Assembly: GCA_036794825.1 (NCBI GenBank)
Contig: DAIRGA010000004.1
Coordinates: 62,001-126,000, forward strand
Reading direction: 5' to 3'
Origin: RZYY01 sp036794825
Lineage (GTDB): Bacteria > Bacteroidota > Bacteroidia > Bacteroidales > 4484-276
Length of the DNA stretch: 64,000 bases
Part shown: positions 36,601 to 43,875 of the stretch, in pieces
Layout of the letters: every line of letters starts with the position of its first letter
Position numbering within the stretch: the first letter of the stretch is position 1
Made by a program: the position numbers and the translations under genes
Notes under the pieces: model-generated
Told to the model about the DNA's origin: nothing
The model's database searches: none
What the model saw: the letters and a program-made list of their open reading frames with translations, nothing else

Positions 36601-37491
36601 GCCTGAGTCTATAATTTGATCTATATGATCATTCTCAAGAACTGTTTCACGATCTATGACTACTTCAGCACGTTCGATGGATACAACTTCCCCGGTATCT
36701 TCATCCACAAAATCTTCGATCCAGGCTCTTACAACGCGGGCAGCCAGGCGGCGTCCAACGTATTTCTTCAAGTTTGCCTTGGTGGCTTTTACCTCCTGAG
36801 CTAGGTCGAAAATCTCAAGAATATCTTTATCGCTCTCAAATCCGATGGCACGCAACAGCGTAGTAACCGGCAATTTTTTCTTGCGGTCAATGTAAGCGTA
36901 CATTACATTGTTAATGTCGGTAGTAAACTCCATCCATGAGCCTTTGAAAGGGATGATACGGGCGGAGAAAAGCTGCTGACCGTTAGCGTGGTAGCTGGTT
37001 CCGAAGAAGGCTCCGGGAGAACGATGCAACTGTGAGACAATAACACGCTCGGCGCCGTTGATAACAAATGTCCCTTTTGGAGTCATGTAGGGAATCTGGC
37101 CGAGGTACACGTCCTGAATGATGGTTTCAAAATCCTCATGTTCAGGATCGGTACAATACAGTTTAAGCTTTGCTTTGAGAGGTACACTGTAGGAAAGTCC
37201 ACGCTCCAGACACTCGTCTATTGAATATCTGGGCGGATCAATGTAATAATCAAGGAATTCAAGTACAAAGTTATTACGGGCATCAGTGATGGGGAAGTTT
37301 TCGCTGAATACTTTGTAAAGTCCTTCATTAATACGGTTTTCAGGGTTTGTTTCCAACTGGAAAAAATCCTGAAAGGATTTGAGTTGGATGTCCAGAAAAT
37401 CCGGATAACTCGATTTAATTTTAGTTCTTGAAAAACTAATTCTTTCAGTATTTTCCTGAGCCAATGTGGTAATGTTTTGGTTATGAAACAA
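33658..37491 (-). CDS. rpoB: RNA polymerase subunit beta
   Basis: 1277 residues. Typical RpoB landmarks: FFGTNQLSQFMDQTNPLSEL and THKRRVSALGPGGLSRERAG (the rifampicin-binding region; Gln, Asp, His, Arg and Ser are in their usual places, so no obvious resistance change), TPEGPNIGLISSLC, GRHGNKGIVAKI and KAQFGGQRFGEMEVWALEA near the end. It is separated from rplL by 102 nt carrying a long inverted repeat. Confidence 0.98.
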   Translation of the reverse strand: MFHNQNITTLAQENTERISFSRTKIKSSYPDFLDIQLKSFQDFFQLETNPENRINEGLYKVFSENFPITDARNNFVLEFLDYYIDPPRYSIDECLERGLSYSVPLKAKLKLYCTDPEHEDFETIIQDVYLGQIPYMTPKGTFVINGAERVIVSQLHRSPGAFFGTSYHANGQQLFSARIIPFKGSWMEFTTDINNVMYAYIDRKKKLPVTTLLRAIGFESDKDILEIFDLAQEVKATKANLKKYVGRRLAARVVRAWIEDFVDEDTGEVVSIERAEVVIDRETVLENDHIDQIIDSGVDTILLHKDEHDNIDYSIIFNTLQKDTTNTEKEAVEYIYRQLRNAEPPDEETARGIIEKLFFSDKRYDLGDVGRYRINKKLLLSVPDEVKVLTKEDIISIIRYLIEMVNGKREVDDIDHLSNRRVRTVGEQLYAQFGVGLARMARTIRERMNVRDNEVFTPMDLINAKTLSSVINSFFGTNQLSQFMDQTNPLSELTHKRRVSALGPGGLSRERAGFEVRDVHYTHYGRLCTIETPEGPNIGLISSLCVFARINKLGFIETPYKPVINGKVDLHAEEIYLNAEEEEDKIIAQANTPLEKDGSFSQERVKVRHLADYPIEEPTSVHYIDMAPNQIASIAASLIPFLEHDDANRALMGSNMMRQAVPLLRAESPIVGTGIEGPVARDSRVLIMAEGVGIVEYVDANEITIRYTRHEDERLVSFDDDVKTYKLIKFTRTNQNTSINLKPIVRKGQKVTKGQTLCEGYATQEGELALGRNLMVAFMPWKGYNFEDAIVISEKVVKEDLFTSLHIEEFVLEVRDTKRGVEELTNDIPNVSAEATKDLDENGLIRIGAEVNEGDILIGKITPKGESDPTPEEKLLRAIFGDKAGDVKDASLKAPPSMKGVVIDKKLFSRIIKDRVAKSKEKDVIESLEKEFNKQAAALKNKLVDKLMILVSGKVSQGVYNNFKEELVPKKIKFVQKQLLGIDYLTVNPHKWTTDRQKNQQIAEVINNYIIKYKEILGVFNRKKFVATVGDELPNGIVKMAKVYVAKKRKLKVGDKMAGRHGNKGIVAKIVREEDMPFLEDGTPVDVVLNPLGVPSRMNLGQIYETVLGWAGKKLGLKFATPIFDGATIDQINDYMKKAKLPENGKVYLCDGGTGERFHQPATVGYIYILKLHHMVDDKMHARSIGPYSLITQQPLGGKAQFGGQRFGEMEVWALEAFGASNILQEILTVKSDDVIGRAKAYENIVKGENMPRPGIPESFNVLVHELRGLGLNITFD

Positions 37492-37529
37492 TTATAAAAA
37501 ACAAAGAACAAAAGTTCATTAGACAAAGA

Positions 37530-37570
37530 AATATAGACACTGCACAGGAGGCCTGGCAACTGTCTATATT
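37530..37570 (-). other. Long inverted repeat between rplL and rpoB
   Basis: AATATAGACA (37530-37539) and TGTCTATATT (37561-37570) form a 10-bp stem around a 21-nt GC-rich loop that can itself fold (CAGG and CCTG). No strong T run follows. In E. coli the same interval holds an attenuator and an RNase III site that set the ratio of ribosomal proteins to polymerase; a similar role is an inference. Confidence 0.6.
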
Positions 37571-37593
37571 CCTTATCTTAAAAAATGTCGAAA

Positions 37594-37971
37594 CTATTTA
37601 ATCTCAACCTCAGCTCCTGCTTGCTCGAGTTGTGATTTGAGGGCTTCTGCCTCATCCTTGGAAACGCCTGCTTTAAGGACCTTAGGTGCTGCATCGCAAA
37701 GTTCTTTTGCTTCTTTGAGCCCAAGGCTGGTAAGCTCCTTAACGAGCTTAACAACGGCGAGTTTGCTCTGACCGGCATGCTTGATGATAACATCAAAAGT
37801 AGATTTCTCTTCAACCTGCTCAACTTCAGCTGCTACTGCCGGACCTGCAACAACGGTTGCTGCGGCTGCGGGTTCGATTCCGTATTGTTCCTTTAAAATC
37901 TGAGCTAGCTCGTTTACCTCTTTTACTGTCAAGCTAACTAATTGTTCTGCGAAAGCTTTTAAATCTGCCAT
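37594..37971 (-). CDS. rplL: 50S ribosomal protein L7/L12
   Basis: 125 residues. The N-terminal dimerisation part (ADLKAFAEQLVSLTVKEVNE) is followed by an Ala/Val hinge (EPAAAATVVAGPAVAAEVEQ) and the C-terminal factor-binding domain (STFDVIIKHAGQSKLAVVKL, LGLKEAKELCDAAPKVLKAG). L7/L12 makes the ribosomal stalk that recruits GTPase factors. It is 43 nt downstream of rplJ. Confidence 0.97.
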   Translation of the reverse strand: MADLKAFAEQLVSLTVKEVNELAQILKEQYGIEPAAAATVVAGPAVAAEVEQVEEKSTFDVIIKHAGQSKLAVVKLVKELTSLGLKEAKELCDAAPKVLKAGVSKDEAEALKSQLEQAGAEVEIK

Positions 37972-38014
37972 TTTATTATTGTTTTAAAATTATTCTGATT
38001 TTGTAAAATTGAAA

Positions 38015-38542
38015 CTATGCTTCCTTTTCTGATAAAGTCTTCAGAATGCCTGAAAGCTTGTGACCACCTGACTGCAATGCTGAAATAACATTCTTTGCAG
38101 GTGACTGAAGCAATGCAATGACATCGGCGATGACTTCATTCTTGGATTTAATATTCTCTAATGCATCCAGCTTGTCTTCTCCAACAAAAATTGATTCCTG
38201 AACGTAAGCGCCCTTGAGAATCGGTTTGTCAGTTTTGAATTTCTTGCGAAACTCCTTAATAATTTTGGCTGGTAAATTAGCTGATTCAGTGAACATTACA
38301 GAGGTTTCACCCTTCAAAACCGGGTACAACTCTGCAAAGTCCTTATCGGATCTCTCCATTGCTTTTTGAAGCAATGTATTCTTAACCACCTTCAGTTTTA
38401 TATCATTCTTGAAGCAAGTGCGTCTCAACTCGTTTGTGGTTGCTACCGTTAAATTGGCTATGCTTGTAACATAGAAATTAGACGATTCGTTGAGCTGCTT
38501 TGATAACGCTTCAATGATCTGGGTTTTTTCCGCTTTAGTCAT
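38015..38542 (-). CDS. rplJ: 50S ribosomal protein L10
   Basis: 175 residues. Starts TKAEKTQIIEALSKQLNESS; the 23S-binding domain includes TTNELRRTCFKNDIKLKVVK, and a C-terminal helix carries the L7/L12 dimers. Only 32 nt separate it from rplA, so the long leader where E. coli L10 binds for feedback control is absent here. Confidence 0.96.
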   Translation of the reverse strand: MTKAEKTQIIEALSKQLNESSNFYVTSIANLTVATTNELRRTCFKNDIKLKVVKNTLLQKAMERSDKDFAELYPVLKGETSVMFTESANLPAKIIKEFRKKFKTDKPILKGAYVQESIFVGEDKLDALENIKSKNEVIADVIALLQSPAKNVISALQSGGHKLSGILKTLSEKEA

Positions 38543-38574
38543 AATATGTGTTCTCCTCTTTTTACGGAAGTTAA

Positions 38575-39267
38575 TTAACTAACTGATTTCGGATCAACCT
38601 GTATTCCATAACTCATCGTGCTCGACAGGAAGATACTTTTAACGTATGTACCTTTTGCTGCAGAAGGTTTCAGTTTGATAACCGTCTGGATGAATTCTTT
38701 TGCATTGTCCAGAATTTTGTTGTTATCAAAAGATACCTTAGCCACAGAAGCATGGATAATACCGGTTTTATCAACCTTGAAATCAATCTTACCGGCTTTC
38801 ACTTCATTGATCGCCTTTTCAACTTCCATTGTAACAGTACCGGTTTTTGGGTTGGGCATTAAGCCGCGGGGGCCTAAAATTCTACCCAAAGGACCAACCT
38901 TGGGCATAACGTTGGGTGTAGTGATAACCACATCTATATCAGTCCAGCCGCCTTTGATTTTCTCGATATAATCGTCAAGTCCGACATGGTCGGCGCCGGC
39001 ATTGCGGGCTTCCTGCTCCTTATCGGGTGTACAAAGCACGAGCACCCTGACAGTCTTTCCCGAGCCATGCGGAAGCGTAACGCTACCGCGCACCATTTGG
39101 TTGGCTTTACGGGGATCAACACCTAAACGAATATCGAGATCAACAGAGGAGTCAAACTTAGTGAATGTGATTTTCTTAACTACCTGAATTGCGTCTGCCA
39201 AAGAGTAAGTAGCATTTTTATCGAATTTCGCTAAAGCTTCTTTTCTGTTTTTTGTCAATTTTCCCAT
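38575..39267 (-). CDS. rplA: 50S ribosomal protein L1
   Basis: 230 residues with the L1 landmarks DLDIRLGVDPRKANQMVRG, NVMPKVGPLGRILGPRGLMP and GKIDFKVDKTGIIHASVAKV. It forms the mobile L1 stalk beside the E site and represses its own operon in many bacteria. It is 43 nt downstream of rplK. Confidence 0.97.
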   Translation of the reverse strand: MGKLTKNRKEALAKFDKNATYSLADAIQVVKKITFTKFDSSVDLDIRLGVDPRKANQMVRGSVTLPHGSGKTVRVLVLCTPDKEQEARNAGADHVGLDDYIEKIKGGWTDIDVVITTPNVMPKVGPLGRILGPRGLMPNPKTGTVTMEVEKAINEVKAGKIDFKVDKTGIIHASVAKVSFDNNKILDNAKEFIQTVIKLKPSAAKGTYVKSIFLSSTMSYGIQVDPKSVS

Positions 39268-39310
39268 TGCGAATCCTTAATTTTCTGGTTTGAAATGCTA
39301 ATAGATTAGA

Positions 39311-39757
39311 TTAATTTTCAGCAAACGGTGGTGTACCTTTTACCGTAATTCCCATACTTCTGGCAGTTCCAGCAACCATTTTCATCGCTGATTCAATCGT
39401 GAAGCAGTTAAGGTCATTCATCTTGTTCTGCGCGATATCTTTCACCTGGTCCCAGGTTACTGCAGCGATCTTTTTGCGGTTTGGTTCCGCTGAACCGGAT
39501 TTCTGCTTGACAACTTCAAGCAGCTGCACTGCAACCGGAGGTGATTTGATAATGAAATCAAAGGACTTGTCCCTGTAAACTGTTATGATCACAGGGATTA
39601 GCTTTCCGGCTACTTCCTGCGTACGACCATTGAACTGTTTACAAAACTCCATAATGTTAACGCCTTTGGCGCCCAATGCGGGGCCAACGGGTGGAGAAGG
39701 GTTTGCGGCAGCACCTTTGATCTGCAATTTGATTATTCCGCTTACTTCTTTTGCCAT
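39311..39757 (-). CDS. rplK: 50S ribosomal protein L11
   Basis: 148 residues. GIIKLQIKGAAANPSPPVGP, ALGAKGVNIMEFCKQFNGRT and the C-terminal RNA-binding domain (GTARSMGITVKG) identify L11, which with 23S rRNA forms the GTPase-associated centre. First ribosomal gene of the cluster, 63 nt after nusG. Confidence 0.97.
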   Translation of the reverse strand: MAKEVSGIIKLQIKGAAANPSPPVGPALGAKGVNIMEFCKQFNGRTQEVAGKLIPVIITVYRDKSFDFIIKSPPVAVQLLEVVKQKSGSAEPNRKKIAAVTWDQVKDIAQNKMNDLNCFTIESAMKMVAGTARSMGITVKGTPPFAEN

Positions 39758-39820
39758 TTGCTTTATTTGCTTAAATAGTAGATTTATTGATTGCCATCAT
39801 AATGTGATAAAGTGTGGCAA

Positions 39821-40360
39821 CTATTCTTTCTCAACCTGCATAAAACCAAGTTCCAATGGTGTTTTGCGACCGAAGATCTTAACCATAACTTTTAATTTCT
39901 TCTTTTCCTCATTAATCTCTTCTATCACACCGCTGAAACTGTTGAATGGTCCATCGGTCACCGTAACGGTTTCGCCAACAATGAATGGTACATTTACCTC
40001 TTCGCCGAGTTCGGCAAGTTCATCCACTTTTCCAAGAATTCGCTTAACTTCTGATTCCCTCATGGGATCCGGCTCTCCGCGTGTTCCTAAAAAACCGATG
40101 ACGTTTGGAATATTCTTGATGATATGAGGAATTTCACCAACGAGTGCAGCCTCTATCAACACATATCCCGGGAAATAATTCCGCTCCTTTGTGACTTTTT
40201 TACCTTTACGAACCTGATAAACCTTTTCGGTTGGAATAAGCACCTGACTAACGTAATCCTGCAACCCGAGAAGTTTGATTTCATTCTCAATGTATTCCTT
40301 TACTTTCTTCTCTTTTCCACTGATTGACCTGACTACATACCATTTTTTTTCGCTACTCAT
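39821..40360 (-). CDS. nusG: Transcription antitermination factor NusG
   Basis: 179 residues. NGN domain from residue ~5 (KKWYVVRSISGKEKKVKEYI, RNYFPGYVLIEA) and a C-terminal KOW domain (FIVGETVTVTDGPFNSFSGV). NusG binds RNA polymerase and couples it to Rho or the ribosome. Standard length. It follows secE by 55 nt. Confidence 0.96.
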   Translation of the reverse strand: MSSEKKWYVVRSISGKEKKVKEYIENEIKLLGLQDYVSQVLIPTEKVYQVRKGKKVTKERNYFPGYVLIEAALVGEIPHIIKNIPNVIGFLGTRGEPDPMRESEVKRILGKVDELAELGEEVNVPFIVGETVTVTDGPFNSFSGVIEEINEEKKKLKVMVKIFGRKTPLELGFMQVEKE

Positions 40361-40415
40361 ACCGACCGGTTTTTTGCTTGGTTAACAAAGTTATAGCTAC
40401 CAGACACAACTCCAA

Positions 40416-40613
40416 TCAGAACCAGGTATAAATACCATCCATGAGCTTGCTAAATGAGAAATCCATCAGGAATACCACAAAAGCGATAATCAGGGAAGCA
40501 ATGGATACCACAATAGCGCTGCTTTGGAGTTCACTCCATGTTGGCCAGGAAACTTTTTGTAACAGCTCTTCGTAACTTTCCTTGGCGTAGTTAACTATAC
40601 TAAATTTTGCCAT
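40416..40613 (-). CDS. secE: Preprotein translocase subunit SecE
   Basis: 65 residues from the Met at 40613 (AKFSIVNYAKESYEELLQKV); an upstream Met would start only 2 nt after the tRNA-Trp 3' end. The amphipathic helix with KVSWPTWSEL and a single membrane span (SAIVVSIASLIIAFVVFLMD) is the short SecE form. It clamps SecY in the inner membrane. It lies directly after tRNA-Trp, as in many bacteria. Confidence 0.94.
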   Translation of the reverse strand: MAKFSIVNYAKESYEELLQKVSWPTWSELQSSAIVVSIASLIIAFVVFLMDFSFSKLMDGIYTWF

Positions 40614-40631
40614 TGGTAATTGATTTGTTAG

Positions 40632-40704
40632 CACGGGAGGTAGGAATCGAACCCACAGCCTACGGTTTTGGAGACCGTCGCTCTACCAATTGAGCTACAC
40701 CCGT
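40632..40704 (-). tRNA. trnW: tRNA-Trp (CCA)
   Basis: 73 nt. Cloverleaf read on the minus strand: D-stem GCTC/GAGC, anticodon stem ACGGT/ACCGT with loop CTCCAAA (anticodon CCA), T-arm GTGGG TTCGATT CCTAC, discriminator G73 as expected for Trp. The acceptor stem ACGGGTG/CTCCCGT has a T-T mismatch at position 6-67. The 3' CCA is not encoded. Sits between tuf and secE. Confidence 0.93.
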
Positions 40705-40729
40705 GTATAGTGGGTTACCAATATAAGGA

Positions 40730-40751
40730 GTCCCTGAATGATATCAGGGAC
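40730..40751 (-). other. Hairpin between tuf and tRNA-Trp
   Basis: GTCCCTGA and TCAGGGAC form an 8-bp stem with a 6-nt loop, 37 nt after the tuf stop. No T run follows on the minus strand, so it looks like a processing or stability hairpin more than a full terminator. Confidence 0.5.
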
Positions 40752-40788
40752 GCCTATGATTGTATAACCAAACACCTATTTAAAATCC

Positions 40789-41976
40789 TTAATCAAGAAT
40801 TTCGGTTACCTGTCCTGCACCCACTGTGCGGCCGCCTTCACGGATAGCAAAGCGCAGGTTCAGATTCAACGCGATCTCATTGATAAGGTTTACTTCAATA
40901 GTTAAGTTGTCGCCTGGCATAACCATTTCAACACCTGCCGGAAGCATAATCTCACCGGTTACGTCGGTAGTTCTGAAGTAGAACTGAGGACGGTACTTGT
41001 TGTGGAATGGTGTATGACGTCCACCTTCTTCTTTCTTTAGGATATAGACCTCAGCTTTGAATTTTTTGTGTGGTTTGATCGAACCCGGAGCGGCAATTAC
41101 CATTCCTCTTGAAATCTCGTTTTTGTCGATACCTCTAAGAAGAATACCGGCGTTGTCACCAGCTTGTCCCTGATCCAGAATTTTGCGGAACATTTCAACT
41201 CCGGTTACAACTGATTTGAGTTTTTCAGCACCCATACCAATGATCTCAACCGGATCGCCAGTGTGGATAATACCAGTTTCGATACGACCAGTTGCAACAG
41301 TTCCACGACCTGTAATCGAGAAAACGTCTTCAACCGGCATGAGGAACGGTTTGTCCTGCGCACGGTCTGGCAATGGAATCCAGGTATCACATGCATCCAT
41401 AAGTTCGAAAATCTTTTCAACCCATTTTGGCTCTTTGTTGAGAGCGCCAAGCGCTGAGCCTCTGATTACAGGGGTATTGTCGCCGTCGAATTCGTAGAAA
41501 GAAAGTAGTTCGCGAACTTCCATTTCAACGAGATCAAGCAATTCCTCGTCATCAACAAGGTCAACTTTGTTCATAAAAACAACGAGTTTTGGCACACCTA
41601 CCTGACGAGCGAGAAGGATATGCTCGCGGGTTTGAGGCATAGGACCGTCGGTTGCAGCAACAACGATAATAGCACCATCCATCTGGGCAGCACCCGTTAC
41701 CATGTTCTTTACGTAGTCAGCGTGACCAGGGCAGTCAACGTGAGCATAGTGCCTGTTGGTTGTCTGATATTCGATGTGAGCTGTATTGATGGTAATACCT
41801 CTCTCTTTTTCTTCAGGAGCATTGTCAATTGAATCAAAAGACCTGAAAGAAGCAAGACCCTTATCTGCCAGGTTGAGTGTAATTGCTGCTGTTAAAGTGG
41901 TTTTGCCGTGATCAACGTGACCGATGGTACCGATGTTCACGTGCGGTTTGGAACGATCAAATTTTTCTTTTGCCAT
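40789..41976 (-). CDS. tuf: Translation elongation factor Tu
   Basis: 395 residues. G1 motif GHVDHGKT (residues 19-26), the effector segment RGITINTAHIEYQT, G3 DCPGH, G4 NKVDL and G5 SAL are all present, followed by the beta-barrel domains (RGTVATGRIETGIIHTGDPV, RPQFYFRTTDVTGEIMLP). Delivers aminoacyl-tRNA to the ribosome. It sits in the tRNA gene cluster Thr-Tyr-Gly-Thr-tuf, an order also known from E. coli tufB. Confidence 0.98.
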   Translation of the reverse strand: MAKEKFDRSKPHVNIGTIGHVDHGKTTLTAAITLNLADKGLASFRSFDSIDNAPEEKERGITINTAHIEYQTTNRHYAHVDCPGHADYVKNMVTGAAQMDGAIIVVAATDGPMPQTREHILLARQVGVPKLVVFMNKVDLVDDEELLDLVEMEVRELLSFYEFDGDNTPVIRGSALGALNKEPKWVEKIFELMDACDTWIPLPDRAQDKPFLMPVEDVFSITGRGTVATGRIETGIIHTGDPVEIIGMGAEKLKSVVTGVEMFRKILDQGQAGDNAGILLRGIDKNEISRGMVIAAPGSIKPHKKFKAEVYILKKEEGGRHTPFHNKYRPQFYFRTTDVTGEIMLPAGVEMVMPGDNLTIEVNLINEIALNLNLRFAIREGGRTVGAGQVTEILD

Positions 41977-42026
41977 TTTAAAAGTTATTAATTAGGTGTT
42001 TAAAATTAAGGTTATTAAAAATTGAG

Positions 42027-42098
42027 AGCCAATGACGAGAATTGAACTCGTGACCCCTTCCTTACCAAGGAAGTGCTCTACCCCTGAGCTACATTGGC
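42027..42098 (-). tRNA. trnT: tRNA-Thr (GGT)
   Basis: 72 nt. Acceptor GCCAATG/CATTGGC, D-stem GCTC/GAGC, anticodon stem CTTCC/GGAAG with loop TTGGTAA (anticodon GGT), T-arm ACGAG TTCAATT CTCGT, discriminator T. The 3' CCA is not encoded. Last tRNA before tuf. Confidence 0.96.
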
Positions 42099-42107
42099 TT
42101 GCAATGG

Positions 42108-42180
42108 AGCGGAAGACGGGGCTCGAACCCGCTACCTACAGCTTGGAAGGCTGTCGCTCTACCAGATGAGCTACTTCCGC
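42108..42180 (-). tRNA. trnG: tRNA-Gly (TCC)
   Basis: 73 nt. Acceptor GCGGAAG/CTTCCGC, anticodon stem ACAGC/GCTGT with loop CTTCCAA (anticodon TCC), T-arm GCGGG TTCGAGC CCCGT, discriminator T. 9 nt upstream of tRNA-Thr(GGT). Confidence 0.96.
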
Positions 42181-42265
42181 TGGTTGTTCTAATCATAAAA
42201 AAAGGATTTCATCTCATTGAAACCCTTTTTCAAAGGACATCACAAAGTGAATGAACTCTTAAGAG

Positions 42266-42347
42266 TGGGGAGAGGAGGATTCGAACCTCCGAAGGCTTCG
42301 CCAACAGATTTACAGTCTGCCCCATTTGACCGCTCTGGTATCTCCCC
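42266..42347 (-). tRNA. trnY: tRNA-Tyr (GTA)
   Basis: 82 nt, class II with a long variable arm. Acceptor GGGGAGA/TCTCCCC, anticodon arm CAGAC TGTAAAT CTG with anticodon GTA, T-arm GGAGG TTCGAAT CCTCC, discriminator A. An 85-nt gap separates it from tRNA-Gly. Confidence 0.95.
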
Positions 42348-42383
42348 AAATGTGGTATTAGCTTTGGTTCCTGATAGAACAGG

Positions 42384-42456
42384 AGCCGATGGACGGACTC
42401 GAACCGCCGACCGGCTGATTACAAATCAGCTGCTCTACCAACTGAGCTACATCGGC
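42384..42456 (-). tRNA. trnT: tRNA-Thr (TGT)
   Basis: 73 nt. Acceptor GCCGATG/CATCGGC, anticodon stem GCTGA/TCAGC with loop TTTGTAA (anticodon TGT), T-arm GGCGG TTCGAGT CCGTC, discriminator T. First gene of the tRNA-tuf transcript, about 50 nt after the predicted start point. Confidence 0.95.
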
Positions 42457-42480
42457 TAATAATCAATAAGTTAAAGATCG

Positions 42481-42514
42481 AAAAAAAACAGTCCCTTTTT
42501 TTCAAAAAGGACTG
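42481..42514 (-). terminator. Terminator of the xerC-hpf transcript
   Basis: On the minus strand CAGTCC+TTTTT pairs with AAAAA+GGACTG (one bulged base) and is followed by eight Ts. It lies ~60 nt after hpf and immediately after the tRNA-tuf promoter, whose start point falls at its edge. Confidence 0.75.
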
Positions 42515-42545
42515 CAAAAGTATAATTGTTATTTGAACTGACAAA
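42515..42545 (-). promoter_or_regulatory. Promoter of the tRNA-tuf-secE-nusG-rpl-rpo cluster
   Basis: On the minus strand TTTG (42545-42542), 19 nt, TACTTTTG (42522-42515). This is a consensus-perfect Bacteroidota promoter and the only strong one seen before the long translation/transcription block. It lies within the 3' untranslated region of hpf. Confidence 0.8.
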
Positions 42546-42572
42546 ACTTTTTTGAAGATTTTCTAAAAAAAG

Positions 42573-42872
42573 TTAGTTCCGCCTTACTTTTTCCTTGTAC
42601 TTCAGCAGTTGCTTCCTCAACGCCTCTGCCGCGCTATCAATGGATTCTTCAAAGGATTTACTCTGCTTTTTTGCATAAAGATCATTACCTCTAACATTGA
42701 GCCTGATTTCGGAAATTTTATTGTCCGTTCCCTCATTATTATCCAATTTGAGGGTTACTTCTGCACTAATAACGCCATCATAAAACTGCGAAAGTTTTTC
42801 AACCTTTTCCTTGATAAAATCTTCCAGTTTAATGTCAGCTTTGAAATGAATTGATTTAATGTCTGTTTGCAT
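42573..42872 (-). CDS. hpf: Short-form ribosome hibernation factor HPF/RaiA
   Basis: 99 residues: a beta-alpha-beta-beta-beta-alpha protein (IKSIHFKADIKLEDFIKEKV, GVISAEVTLKLDNNEG, EIRLNVRGNDLYAKKQSKSF) with a basic C-terminal helix, matching the short HPF/YfiA type that lacks the dimerising tail. It binds the 30S decoding region and keeps idle ribosomes inactive. It is 20 nt downstream of the recombinase gene and likely co-transcribed with it. Confidence 0.92.
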   Translation of the reverse strand: MQTDIKSIHFKADIKLEDFIKEKVEKLSQFYDGVISAEVTLKLDNNEGTDNKISEIRLNVRGNDLYAKKQSKSFEESIDSAAEALRKQLLKYKEKVRRN

Positions 42873-42892
42873 AATTGTACCTCCTGATTATT

Positions 42893-43783
42893 TTATTTAG
42901 CTCTTGGATGAGCGAGTTTGTAGATGGATTTCAAATTTTCGCTTGTTGTATGGGTGTAAACCTGAGTTGCCTGCAGGTTGCTGTGTCCAAGAAATTCTTT
43001 TATCACTTGTATGTCGGCGCCGTTATTAAGCAAATTGGTTGCAAAACTGTGCCTCAGAATGTGGGGATTTCTCTTCGAATTATTTGTTACCATTTTAAGG
43101 TGTCTGGTAACAATCCTGTAAATCAGTTCCGGGTAAACCGGTCTCCCTTTTTCGGTGATAAAAAATGTATTGGTTGATGTTTCGTTTTCAGTAAAAACCT
43201 TATCTCTCAAAGAACGATATTCTAAAAGTAAACTTTTTGTCCGATCTGCAAATGGAACAATGCGCATTTTGTTCCCTTTACCCAAAACTATTATTGTATT
43301 ATTGGATAAATCCAAATCTTTTATTTTCAAATTCAGCAGTTCTGCCCTTCGGATGCCGGTAGTGTAAAAAAGCTCGATTATGGTTTTATCACGTTTTGCC
43401 AAAAACCCGCTCCCGAAATCAGTTTTGTCGAGCAAATGTTCCAATTCCTTTTCTTTAACAAAAGAGGGTAGTCTAACGCTCATTTTCGGAGAAATCAATT
43501 TTGAAACCGGATTCCTGCTGATTTTTTCAGCTCTGATGGCGTACTTAAAGAAGTTGTTAAGTGTTGCAATCTTGCGCCGGATTGTCCTGCTTGTTACTCC
43601 ACCTTCAACCATTTTAACCATCCAGGATCTGATTTGATGATGATTTGCCTGATATGGCTCGACTTCATCATATTGCTCTTTCAGGTAGGCAGCAAACTGT
43701 TGCAGGTCGTTTTGGTAGGCTGTAACAGTGTGCTCAGAATACCTTTTCTCAAGTCGCAGATATGTAACGAAGTCATTGATCAC
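42893..43783 (-). CDS. xerC: Tyrosine recombinase XerC/XerD type
   Basis: 296 residues. N-terminal SAM-like DNA-binding domain (FVTYLRLEKRYSEHTVTAYQ) and a catalytic domain with the full tyrosine-recombinase set: Arg145 in TTGIRRAELL, a Lys near 170, His241 and Arg244 in HILRHSFATN, His267 in GHSNLQ and Tyr276 in ATQVYTH. Length and housekeeping context (rpsU, hpf) fit a Xer chromosome-dimer resolvase and not a mobile-element integrase. Whether it is XerC or XerD cannot be decided by eye. Confidence 0.92.
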   Translation of the reverse strand: MINDFVTYLRLEKRYSEHTVTAYQNDLQQFAAYLKEQYDEVEPYQANHHQIRSWMVKMVEGGVTSRTIRRKIATLNNFFKYAIRAEKISRNPVSKLISPKMSVRLPSFVKEKELEHLLDKTDFGSGFLAKRDKTIIELFYTTGIRRAELLNLKIKDLDLSNNTIIVLGKGNKMRIVPFADRTKSLLLEYRSLRDKVFTENETSTNTFFITEKGRPVYPELIYRIVTRHLKMVTNNSKRNPHILRHSFATNLLNNGADIQVIKEFLGHSNLQATQVYTHTTSENLKSIYKLAHPRAK

Positions 43784-43811
43784 GCCATAAAATTAAGAAA
43801 ACTTCAGTTTT

Positions 43812-43842
43812 CAAAGATAAGATCATTTATCAAGAAAACAAA
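43812..43842 (-). promoter_or_regulatory. Promoter of xerC-hpf
   Basis: On the minus strand TTTG (43842-43839), 19 nt, TATCTTTG (43819-43812). It would start transcription near 43805, about 22 nt before the recombinase ATG. Confidence 0.75.
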
Positions 43843-43875
43843 AGTTTTCGAACTAAAATTTTTTTCTTAGCGAAA

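Noticed and set aside
38543..38574. L10 leader autoregulatory structure before rplJ
   Set aside because: Only 32 nt lie between rplA and rplJ, too short for the known L10-binding leader fold.
42217..42459. Plus-strand ORF of 80 codons with the segment RGGFEPPKASPTDLQSAP
   Set aside because: It is the antisense of tRNA-Tyr and tRNA-Thr(TGT). This phrase is a well-known false protein from antisense tRNA sequence.
42893..43783. Tyrosine recombinase read as a sign of an integrative element
   Set aside because: It sits between rpsU and hpf in a housekeeping order, next to tRNA genes only through the conserved tuf cluster. No flanking repeats, cargo genes or excision partner were seen.
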